Assembly: GCA_025766275.1 (NCBI GenBank)
Contig: JAFKAC010000147.1
Coordinates: forward strand, 1-64,000
Direction of reading: 5' to 3'
Length of the DNA: 64,000 bases
Source of the DNA: Lactarius indigo
Taxonomy: Eukaryota; Basidiomycota; Agaricomycetes; Russulales; Russulaceae
This document shows positions 11,090 to 21,096 of the stretch, in pieces. Positions within the stretch are counted from its first letter, which is position 1; every line of letters begins with the position of its first letter. The notes under the pieces are model-generated. The model saw nothing but the letters and a program-made list of their open reading frames with translations. It did not search any database and had not been told where the DNA came from. A program made the translations under genes and the position numbers.

Positions 11090-12074
11090 GCATTGAGATC
11101 ATGTTTCAGTACCATTTTGGTACCAATTTGGTACCATGTCGGAGTGTCTGCAACCATTAAATACATCAGTTATGTAATGTGTCTGACATGCGGACTTCCC
11201 ACATCCCTTTGTTCATATTTACCTTTGATATTTACCTTTGTCTCTTAAGATGACGTGATATGTACATGTCGGGAGGTCCGGCGTATCAGATACACTTGAT
11301 GACATATTAGTTCAGACCATGTCAAAACCCTACTTGCCGCATGAATCACTAGGAACTATCTACGATGTCCATATCAAACACGTGCCACAGATGGGATGTT
11401 TCAGATCCCCAGTTTGATGTATAGATGTATGGGAGAATGCCACGTGATATGTCAGGTGGCCCAACACACCTGAAATATCGATGACATGCTGTGCAGGACC
11501 AAATCTGATACATACAATGTGTCGGGGTCCCCGATGCAACAGGTGAGACATCGTCATATGATGTACTATGTGAGCAGGAGGCACGATCTCCTTGCACAAG
11601 CATGTCTAGCCAAATATGAAATATATGTGAAGCCATGCATCATATTCACACCCCCTCCTTGATGTATAGGCTCAGTACCATTTCTCATTGATATACATCC
11701 TATTCTCCATGTAGATAGCTGTCACGATTCATCAAAAGCAGGAGGTCCACTCTTGAGGTACAAGCATATCTAGCCCATGCGTGAAACATATGTGAAACCA
11801 TAATTCATGTCCATATTTCCCATCCATGTCATGTGGCACCTCTTACCCAGATCCGTATTCAAACCCATTGAAACCTGTTATATTATCTTACCACATATAT
11901 TAACCTATGTGTCCCTGTTTTACCCTCACTATATCCCGATTGCCAGTGTCCATATTTTGTTTTCTGATCCAACACAACCAAACTACTGTCATGTATTTAA
12001 ACTACTTCATGCTCAATATATCTATCCACACACACCGTATCCATATCCTCTGATCACCTTTGATTAATATCCCC
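11090..12074. other. non-coding spacer of the KDZ element with direct repeats
   Basis: No coding frame is supported. Two copies of a roughly 48-bp block (about 11596-11641 and 11760-11808; shared core CAAGCAT.TCTAGCC and ATATGTGAA.CCAT) lie 164 bp apart. GGGAGGTCC and GGGGTCCCC blocks recur at 11272 and 11521, mostly inverted relative to the copies left of the gene cluster (7150-7490). Confidence 0.45.
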
Positions 12075-14112
12075 ATGCAGAACGAGGACATCACTTACTC
12101 TGGCTCTGGCGGAGAGTCCGAGATATCACAGAGTCAAAGAGCACAGTCTGGTGACACAGGATTTATCATTACTCCTGAAGATGCAGATGTATTGCAGGAA
12201 TATCTTGAAGAGTTCCAAGCTGCTGATACAAGCCTTCGTACCAGGATAATTGAGAAAGCCATGGCCCAGTTATATCTGCTCCGCCCTTCTAGTGCACCAT
12301 TTGATAAGAAGGTGGCCACAAAGGTGGGCTTCATTTATACAGTGACGGATATATTGCTCATTTCAGATTTCAGAAAATTCAGAAATGGTTTTATAACCAC
12401 TACATCCACCCCAGGCATCAATATATCAAGTTCACTTGCAAATGGTCTGCCAGGAATGCATTCTATCACCTGCACCGTGAGGAAGTCTTGGAGCATGCTA
12501 GGGAGGACTCTGGGACAGAGCCAGGGAACCCTGCATTCCTGGGGGCCCTTCAAGATGCAACCACTGCTTTATGGAATGATGTATCCCCTAAAGATCAAAG
12601 GGAGTATGTAGATGCTGCTAAGGAATGGTCAGAGAAGACTCCACCAAAGCATATTCAATCCAGGTACGCAAATATGTATCACCTTGGATCCATTTCTCTC
12701 ATCTCTTCTATACAGAATGGCATCTTCTATGCGTGAGCGGATCATCCAAGACTTTCAAAGTCAACTCTACAAGACATGTGGTATTCATTCCATTGTTCTC
12801 ACAGCATATGAGGGTGAAGACAACAACCTCAAGATTGGCTTGTAAGTCATCCAAAAATGTATCCTTAATCTGTACTGACCATCAATTGATGCAAACCAAT
12901 TTCAGCAATGATGTGAACAGTGTATTGCAGGATGGAAAGGACTTTCGGAAATTCTGCCCAGACTGGAAGAGTGCTGCTCTCTGGGAGCAGTGGACTCAAT
13001 TTGGATTAAAGTGCTTTGCAAAAGGTTTGACAAGCTTCTTATCCCAGTGAGTGAATATCATTCATGTACATTCTAGAGACTGTCCAGGAGCATCCAAAAA
13101 AGGACATCTCAATGACAATCCAATCCCCAATCCCCCTTGTATTTGATGCAGATGGATGTCCGGAGCTTCCGACAGTTACTCAGTGTCATGGATATAAAGC
13201 CAAGATTGTTCAGTCATTGCTCAGGGATTATTGCACTGCACATATCCATAAGCCATTCTTTTAATAAATGTGTATCAGTATTTAATATGTCGGAATAAGG
13301 TTATGTCACTGGAAAGCCAACACTGACCATTCCATGGGGATCATTGGTCAAGGATCCATCTTCCTGGATTCGTGATGAATGTATTCCAGATGGGTTTGAG
13401 TGGAAGGACCCATCTAAGATCCAGATTGGAGAGGTCTTTCGTCTACTGTACCACTGGAGTGACAGGCAAGATAAAGGCATTGACCCCTTGATGTGGGTAT
13501 CAACGTCCCCACTCTTTAGTAATTTGGAAGATTCCCCAAGGCCTATGCGGAGTGTCCGAAGGGCTCGAAAGCAGCAATCACCAGCATCTGATGAAGAGTG
13601 CTTCATTCTTCCAGCTAGTCGGGACTCTGATCAGGAGGATGACATTACTGATGCTGAAGATTCTTCAGATGATTCATCCAGGAATGATGATTCATCTAAC
13701 AGGACTGATCCATCTGAGGATGAAGTGGCTATGAGGTCTCCACCCTTGAATATGTCTTATATACAGGAGGACGCTTGTCCTGGTGAGTCCGATTGTTATT
13801 GGGTTACCCTCAACTTATCAATGACAACATTGCATGTAGATGATGATGGAGGTCCCAGTCCCACCTCTGCTGGACACGATTATCTGAGCATGAATAGATC
13901 TTCATTTCCAGGTTTGCATCCTATCCACATTACATCTGGCACCACCAATTCATTCATCAATGCACAGAAATGGCAGGACCATCACACTCTCCTCAGCTTC
14001 AATGGAAAGAAATGCAAGTTGGCCATCAGCCTCATGTAGCAAAAGGGAAAGGGAAAGAAATCAAACGAACTATCAAGGTCTCAGAGAAGGTCAGGTTAGT
14101 GGCTAACAATTA
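12075..14112 (+). CDS. large multi-exon hypothetical protein of the KDZ element
   Basis: Exons 12075-12323, 12374-12663, 12716-12841 and one beginning at 12906 join in phase through GT-AG introns. The second carries RKWSA-like basic/aromatic text (KIQKWFYNHY, LWNDVSPKDQREYVDAAKEW) that loosely recalls an HMG-box-like helical fold. Later exons give DADGCPELPTVTQ, GKPTLTIPWGSLVKDPSSW and PDGFEWKDPSKIQIGEVFRLL, then an acidic Ser/Asp tail (13600-13740). The end could be 14039 or 14112 depending on the last intron. Around 13020-13050 the frame shifts without a clear intron, suggesting damage. The conserved-looking blocks argue it is a real protein. Its function is unknown; the HMG-like reading is only an impression. 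Confidence 0.5.
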
Positions 14113-14169
14113 ACCCCTTCCCCAGACTTCTGATCACTTCACAGGAATATGGATACTGGTCGGGGTGCA

Positions 14170-14823
14170 GCTAAAGTCCATCCTGACATCTGGAGCATGA
14201 ATAGATAGATATAAACATGTATATAGTCATGCTGGCGGAGTGTCTGCCCATAGCTTCAATGATGTGCCCTGAACCCATATGGATATTGGTCAACTAATTG
14301 TTTACAAACTGGTTGTGTATTTCATTGAGGATATCCCTGCTGGATGCACTTATATGTTAGTCTCTTCAAACCCCTTTTCATTTGAACAGTATTTCTACAT
14401 CTCTTTGTTGTATATGAGTATGACCCTCAATCAAATAATGACAAGACCCACTGGTTCCTACTCCTGGAACACTCATGGTCAAGCTCAGGGTTCACTGAAA
14501 ATTCATCCAAACTCCCCATACATCCTATGGACTTGTTATACTGTAAAGGTATCCCCCAACATCCATTCAGGAGTTACCTTTGGTCATTGCTTATATATCC
14601 ACATTCCCTGTACTTCCTGCCACCAATATGTATCACAATGAGTCATGTATTGACTTGTTTGTGCTAATAATCGAAAAGCAGACACCCCGCTTCCAGCTGG
14701 CGCTGGTTGGACTATCAATTACGTCAGATTCTCTGACGTCGGCCGGCGCCGGCTGAGTATGAATCACAGAAGATTCTCACCATCGGCTGGGGGTATCAAT
14801 TACATAAGCCACCGCTGATCATT
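14170..14823 (-). repeat. right terminal inverted repeat of the KDZ element
   Basis: This is the counterpart of 1302-1960 in inverted orientation. It includes the palindromic patch GGCCGGCGCCGGC at about 14740-14752. The last matching bases are CATT at 14820-14823, and gypsy LTR sequence starts at 14825. Confidence 0.8.
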
Positions 14824-14824
14824 A

Positions 14825-15270
14825 TGTGGGACTCCTCGTCCGAAGTGTCTGACACTTCTCTACACTTGATCTTGCTAGTGCACAGAGTCTAACAGGTGTG
14901 ACGTGTTGATATAGTTCAACTGCAAAGACTTCAAAGTGTCCTGGTTAAGGACTGAGGTAGGGGATGCACAAGAAGAAGGGGATAGAGCGAGATCACACCA
15001 AAGTACGAAGGCAAGGTTGCTAGATTGCAAACGAAGCCAAGTCTGGCTTCCTACGGTCTATAGTACAGGTTTATATAGGACAGGGTTCCAAACAACATGA
15101 ACACAAGTCCACACAATATCAAAGAGACTAAATGGAGCAAGCAGAAGTTCGGATCAAAGAAACAGCGCCACTAGTAACAGTAGCTCCTTTGGTAACAAGG
15201 TATAGTACAGAAGGGGAAAGGCAGGGTGGAGATATACTGTGACTGAGGTCCGAAGCATCGGATCATAACA
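14825..15270 (-). repeat. 3' LTR of gypsy A, truncated
   Basis: It matches 30143-30588 of the 5' LTR. The first 133 bp on the plus-strand side (that is, the 3' end of the LTR) are missing exactly where the KDZ terminal repeat ends. Confidence 0.92.
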
Positions 15271-15296
15271 TGAGCCCCTCTCTAAGTCAACTCTCC

Positions 15297-18200
15297 CTAG
15301 AGTGCTTTGAAGTCCATCAGGTTGTAGACATCATTGTCCACATCGTTGGAGGGGGTGTTTTCACAAGGGAGGGGGCAGCGATGTTGGCGAAGGAAGTTGA
15401 AGGGACCATAGGCCCCACACTTGCGACAATTTTCGTACTTGGGGCACTTGATGTCTTCGTGGCTGTTGCTGGTAAAACACTTCCCACACCACTGAGTGCG
15501 TTCTTCTGGGGCTGGCCAAAGGCACTGGTAGGGGAAGTGGTCAGTGCTAGAACACCTTCAGCAAAACTTCTGTTTTTGAGGGCAAGCGAAGGAGAGGTGG
15601 TCTTCAGACTGACACCTGTAACAAAGTCGGATGGTGCCAGCCCCCTTCTTGTTGGATCTGCGCTTGCGTCTCTTCTTCCTTTCTGCAGAGGGGCTAGGTC
15701 CTTCTGGTTCGTCATGGAGTTCTGGCATGGAGTGGTAACAAGGTGGGGCAGGGGCAGGAATGTGGTGGACTTCAAAGGGGTGAGTTTCTTCTTCCGGAGG
15801 GGGGTGTAGTGTGAGCCATCGGTCTGCAATCCGGACATAGGCCTTGTGCTCTTGCAGCCTCCTTTGGGTGCTGGTTAGTTGCATGTCCATGTTGAGGAGG
15901 TGCCTTTTGAGGGGCTCCATTGTCTTGTACAGGCCTTCAATCTCCTTTCGGAGGGCCTTCTGGTTTTGCAAGAGTCGGCAAGTCCTGGAGATTTCTGCTG
16001 TGAGGCGGTCATCTTTCAGGTCTTCTAGGACTTCATCGACTTGTCTGGCTGGGGGGGAAGCTTCGTCCAAGTTCTGCATCTGAGCTGGGGTGATGGGGGG
16101 AGCTGGATTGTGGGGGTCGTCGTCTCTGGGAAGGAGGAAAAGGGGGAGGCCATAGTGAGGGAGGTTCTTGCCCATGGTGCTGATGACATCTTCTTTATTC
16201 TCGCTGATCTTGATCCATTTAGCATCCTTTCGGATGTACGAGGTTGGGTCAGCATCATCAGGGATGAGGAAGTGGACATAGCGGCTACTCCAGGGGTCAT
16301 TCAAGAAGAAGGGGTAGCCAGGGTCGTCATCCTCTTCAGCAGTGATGTGCATTCTTTCATAGTTAATGGGGAGTGCGTCCATGATTGGGCTGTTAACTAT
16401 TTCGCTGAGGCGGGCCATGGTCACTCTAGGATCAGGGGGGGAGGTGGTAGGTCGGTGTATCTCAGGAGTAGGGGGAGCTGTGTGTCCAGGAGGGGGAACG
16501 CGAAGGGCTATTCCTCCTCCTTCTGTTTCTATGACGCTGGGCATGGTGGGATCGATGGGCTGTGGTTCCTGGATGAGTGAAGGCAAGGAAGGGGGCCGTG
16601 CTGGGAAGGAAGAATAGCCAGAGGAGGGTGTGACAGAGGGTGTTTCGTCAAAGGAGCCTCTTTCCATGGCACGAGCAACGAGGCATTCTACAGAGGAGGA
16701 GCGAGAGGGCATGGTGAGGAAGCTAGTGGGGAAGGTGGTTACTGTTCGTACTGTTACTTCCTTTCGTTTTAACCATTGCTTTGCTCCTTCGCTTCTGGGG
16801 TTGCTTTCAAAGTGTTCCTGAATAAGTTCTGGGGCATTGAGGTTCTTTTCTGGTTCCCAGCTATTGTGTGCATTGGAGTATCCTTTCCACTTGATTAGGA
16901 ACTGTAACTGGTTCCTGTGGTGTCTTGTTTCTAGTATTTTCTCGACTTCCCACTCCTGTTCTCCATCTACTAGATCTGGGGGTGGTTCCGTAAAGTTCTT
17001 TCCATGTATGGAGGTTTCTTTGTATGGCATCAGGAGGGACGCATGGAATACTGGGTGGATCCGCCACTGATGGGGAAGTTTCAGGGCATATGTGGTGGCA
17101 GAGATCTTCTTTGTGACCCTGAAGGGTCCATATCTTTTTGGGGCTAACTTGAAACTAGGGTGCGTTGTTTTCAAGTTCCTGGCATCCAGCCACACATTAT
17201 CTCCTTCTGTGTGTTGTTCAAAGCGAGAGGATCCTTTGTAGAGTGACTGTGCATGGGTAATTGCTGCTTGGGCAGTCCTTCTGGCTTCTTGGATTCACTC
17301 TAATCTTTCTGGTGTTCCTGGCACTGTGGTCATTCTTTCTTGTTGGTGTACTCTTGGGATGTACCCAAGAATTAATTCATAGGGTGCCTTTTTAGTGGTT
17401 GCGCTTGGCCAGGAGTTGTGGGTGTATTGTGCCAGTGGTAGTAGCTCCGTCCAATTGTCTTGTTGGTGGTTTATGAACATTCAGAGGTATTGTTCTAACC
17501 ACTGGTTTGTTCGCTCTGACTGTCCATCTGTTTGTGGGTGGTATGCTGTGCTGATGTTTTGTTCTATGTCGAGCACTCTGCATAGTTCCTTGATGAACTT
17601 CGCTGTGAATCTGGGGTCTCTGTCGGAGATGACCCTTCTTGGTAGTCTGTAGTGTGGCAAGACAGTTTTGGCATAGAGTTTTGCCACTCCTTCTGCGTCT
17701 ATTGTTTCGCTGCATGGGATAAAGAAGGCTGCTTTGGAACAGTCATGGTCTGTGATGGTGAGAATTGTGTCATTGTCTTCTGATTGGGGTAGTTTTGTGA
17801 TGAAGTCTAGAGCGATGGTTTCAAAAGGGAGTGCTTCTGGGTTAGTCTTGATGGGGAATATCGGTGGTTTCGGGTTCCCAGGGAAGTTCTTGTTTGATTG
17901 GCATGTGGCACAGCCCTTTACATATGCGGATATGTCGTCTTTCATGTTTGGCCACCAAAAGTCTTGTGACACTAACCACAAGGTCTTTGTTATTCCGGGG
18001 TGTCCAGCTGTTTTTGTATTGTGAAACAGGGAAATTACCCCCCTCTTTAGCGGTGTGTTGTCCACAACCACCAGTTTGTCGCCTTTCCACCAGTGTTTGC
18101 CTTGTTTTACTAGGTGGAAGGGGGCGGCCCACTCGTCCAGAGTGTCTTGGTGGTCTAATTGGTGTGCCATGACCCGGTCATCTATCCTTATGGAGAGAGC

Positions 18201-20183
18201 GGAGTTTGCGAAGATAGTTGGGGTCAGGACCACTACATCGGTGTTATCTCCTGCTCCAGTGTCATGGTCAGGGCGTCTTGACAGAGCATCTGCATGGTTT
18301 TGGGGTCCGGGTTTGTGGTGAAGTTTGATGTGATAGTCTGCAAGTCTGGGGATGTAACGCGCCACTCTTCTATTGATTTGTCGAGGGTGGCGGTAATATT
18401 CTAGGTTTTTGTGGTCTGTAAACACTGTGATTTCATGGGGTGACCCTAGAAGAAGGTGTCTCCAGTGTTCTAGGCCTCTGATTACTGCCAGGAGTTCCCT
18501 GTCATGGATGTCATAGTTGCGCTCCGCTTCTGAAAATGATTTGGAGAAGTATCCCACAGCTTGTGGTTTGTTTCGGCTGTCTCTTTGTGTTAAGATTGCC
18601 CATGTGGCGAAAGCGGAGGCATCTACTTCTAGTTCAAAAGGTTTGTCCATATCTGGTTGACATAAGATGGGGTCTTTGCACACGAGCGTGATGAGAGCTT
18701 CTAAGGCTTCTGCTGCTTCTTTTGTCCATCTGAAAGGTCCTTCTGATGTCTTTATTGTGTCCGTGATGGGTCTTGCTAAGTGAGTGAAGTTGGGGATGAA
18801 GGGTCGCTGATAACTTAGTGTTCCCAACACACTTCTTGCTTGTTTGACTGACTTGATGTCTCTTGGCCAGTCCTTTAGTCCTTCTACCTTCTTTGGGTCA
18901 ATCTTGATCTGAGACCCATCAATGACAATGCCTAGGTAGTGGATCTTTCTTTGTTCGAACATGCATTTCGACGCTTTGAGGAAATAAGACTCCGTTTCAC
19001 AGATTTCCAAGAACTCATGCACAATTTGTCTGTGGCGTTCTGTATCTTCTTCTGTGGCTATCAGGACGTCGTCCATGTACACAAATAGTTCTCTGGGGTA
19101 TTTGTCCATGAGTGGTTGGAGTATTCTGCTCATGGTTCTTGCAAAGGTGGCTGGTGCATTTGTGAGGCTGAAGGTCATGACTCGAGGGATGAACAGTCCC
19201 CTTGGTGTTTTGAAGGCTGCCTTCCACTGGTCTTCCTCTTTTATGCGGATGTTATGGTACCCCCATCTGATATCAAATTTTGAGAACAGTGTTTTCCCAT
19301 TTAAGTTGGTCAATATGTCGGAGATGAGAGGTAGTGGGTAAGTGTCTTTTATTGTCCAAGTATTTAGGGGTCTGTAGTCCAGGATAGGGCGCAATCCTCC
19401 GTCTGTTTTCTTTCTGAAGAAGAAGGAGGAAGTGTAGGGGGAGCTTCCTTCATAGATGTATCCTTTTGCTATGTTTTTGTCGAGATATGCTTTTAATTCC
19501 TTGTCTTCTTCTGGAGTCAAGGGGTAGATTTTACAATTGATCTTGTTGGGTGCATCTGGTCGCAGTGTGATGGGATGGTCTTCTTCACTTTCTGGGGGAA
19601 AGCGCTGTGCTTCTTCATCTGAGAATAGCTTGTTGTGGCGCTGGTATTCTTCTGGGATTGCAGTTTCTTTTACTGGGTCAAAGGTTGTTTTGGTTGCTGC
19701 CGCTTTTGCTTCTTGGTGTTGCTTTCTTCGGAAGCGGTAGCCTCCTTTCAGGATGGTGACTGCTTCTCCTTTCAGCTCTTGTTTCTTCCAGTCTATGTCT
19801 GGGTTTTCGTGTTCAAACCAGGGGTATCCAAAGATCATTCTATCTTCTCCTAGGCTTGTTACGAAAAACTGGAAAGGAGTTTCTTCTTCTCCTCTTTTTA
19901 TCCATAACTGGCATGTTTCCGTCATGGTGCCATCTTTGTTTAGCGATCCATCTACATTTCGGACCAATCTGGGTGGTTTCAAAGGAGTGGTTCCTAGCCC
20001 AAGTTTTTGGATCAGGTTTCGGTCGATTAGGTTGTCTGTTGCACTGCTGTCCAGCAGCACATTTATGCGAGCTTCTTTGTAGTAAAGGCGAACGAGGACT
20101 TTGATGGTCATAGCACTATTGCGAACACTATACATTGAATTGGCCTCCCTGTCAGCTCTCACAGGTCAGCATCGCAAAAATCC
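15297..20183 (-). pseudogene. pol of gypsy A (protease-RT-RNase H-integrase-chromodomain-zinc knuckles), disrupted
   Basis: Domain order is as in copy B: aspartic protease (LLDSSATDNLID), RT with YMDDVLIA, RNase H, integrase with a zinc-binding region (GCATC), SDRDPRF and TDGQSERTNQWLEQYL, chromodomain (LIKWKGYSNAHNSWEPE), then a roughly 500-residue extension. Three stops differ from B: TGA at 17481-17483 and 17295-17297 (both CGA in B) and TGA at 15558-15560 (TGG in B). Substitutions such as GLTNAPATF to SLTNAPATF, FATGAIL to FATWAIL and PHYGLP to PHYRLP hit conserved glycines. It enters from gag by a -1 shift at GGATTTT (20183-20177). It is an inactive copy. Confidence 0.93.
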
Positions 20184-20309
20184 TGATCTAAGGCATAGTA
20201 GCGTCTCTTTTCATCCTCAGTCATGCCTTGGACGAGTGCATGAGCTTGTCGGACTTTATCTTTGGTTGTGGTAGCAGCCACTGATGAGGTGCTTGCTTCT
20301 GGGGTGTAT

Positions 20310-20888
20310 TGTTATGATCCGACGCTTCGGACCTAAGCCACAGTATGTCTCCACCCTGTCTTCCCCTTCTGTACTATACCTTGTTACCAAAGGAGCTACT
20401 GTTACTAGTGGCGCTGTTTCCTTGATCCGAACTTCTGTTTACTCCGTTTAGTCTCTTTGATATTGTGTGGACTTGTGTTCATGTTGTTTGGAACCCTGTC
20501 CTATATAAACCTGTACTATAGACCGTAGGAAGCCAGACTTGGCTTCGTTTGCAATCTAGCAACCTTGCCTTCGTACTTTGGTGTGACCTCGCCTTATCCC
20601 TCTCTTCTTGTGCATCCCCTACCTCAGTCCCTAACCAGGACACTTCGAAGTCTTTGCAGTTGAACTATATCAACGCGTTACACCTGTTATACTCTGTGCA
20701 CTAGCAAGATCAAGTGTAGAGAAGTGTTAGACACTTCGGACGAGGAGTCCTACATTACAGAGTAGTGCTGCACCTTGTGCCACACTTTTATCACTCGTAT
20801 TTCATAGCAATAAGACAACAGAGGTCTTCGCTTGATACTTGTGTGATTCAGAACCTTTGAGAATCCACGCCCCTGCTAGGGCGTAACA
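20310..20888 (+). repeat. 5' LTR of gypsy B
   Basis: 579 bp from TGTTATGATCC to GCGTAACA. A TATA box (TATATAA) lies at 20503-20509. About 26 bp downstream, at 20535-20545, is AGACTTGGCTT, the predicted RNA 5' end and self-primer. Confidence 0.96.
20535..20545 (+). promoter_or_regulatory. predicted RNA 5' end / self-primer of gypsy B
   Basis: AGACTTGGCTT is the exact complement of the primer-binding site at 20890-20900. It sits about 26-36 bp after the TATA box, where transcription should start. Tf1 of fission yeast primes reverse transcription with the first 11 nt of its own RNA in the same arrangement. Confidence 0.7.
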
Positions 20889-20889
20889 T

Positions 20890-20900
20890 AAGCCAAGTCT
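20890..20900 (+). other. primer-binding site of gypsy B (self-primed type)
   Basis: AAGCCAAGTCT starts one base after the LTR end. It is perfectly complementary over 11 nt to 20535-20545. The same pair exists in copy A (29998-30008 and its LTR). Confidence 0.75.
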
Positions 20901-21096
20901 ACAACTCCCAGCACACCCAAGACACTACCGCCACACAGCAGAGTGGGCGACGATCCAAGAGGACGCATCAGCCAACAACCAGACATTCCACAGAACCCAG
21001 AAACGACGGCATAGCCGGGTGACGGATCCTCCTTGACACAAGAGGCCACTTCAGCCATCCCCTTACACAAATCAGCACCTAAGACAGACCACAATC

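Larger units (their letters stand above)
1302..14823. mobile_element. KDZ-class DNA transposon, 13.5 kb, with accessory genes
   Basis: Long terminal inverted repeats (1302-about 1960 and about 14170-14823) enclose a KDZ (Kyakuja-Dileera-Zisupton) transposase gene and at least four other multi-exon genes: three transcription units on the minus strand in the left half and two on the plus strand in the right half. The outermost bases of the two ends match (AATG..AG.GGTGGCTTATG on the left and its complement on the right). No target-site duplication is visible, and the flanks differ: copia RT on the left, gypsy LTR on the right. A solo gypsy LTR sits inside at 10554-11084. No TET/JBP gene, known from some fungal KDZ elements, is present. 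Confidence 0.85.

Noticed and set aside
10808..11160. Small Ser/Leu-rich ORFs over the CT tract
   Set aside because: They arise from the CT microsatellite within a solo LTR.
14279..14641. 120-codon ORF in the right KDZ terminal repeat
   Set aside because: It is part of the inverted repeat, and its mirror (1499-1711) is truncated by stops; no conserved start.
1302..14823. TET/JBP dioxygenase gene, expected in some fungal KDZ elements
   Set aside because: No reading with the HxD..H and Arg motifs was found in any of the cargo genes.
15270..15840. Envelope-like third gene of gypsy A/B
   Set aside because: The post-chromodomain region has zinc knuckles and no signal peptide or membrane segment, so it is not envelope-like.
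17395..20104. Long open frames antisense to pol of A, and likewise opposite B, C, D, G and H pol
   Set aside because: They mirror conserved polymerase frames, change with copy and have no independent start or domain content.
20700..20760. Possible hammerhead ribozyme in the A/B LTR (GGACGAGGAGTCC hairpin)
   Set aside because: The stem resembles hammerhead stem II, but the CTGANGA and GAAA core elements are missing on both strands.
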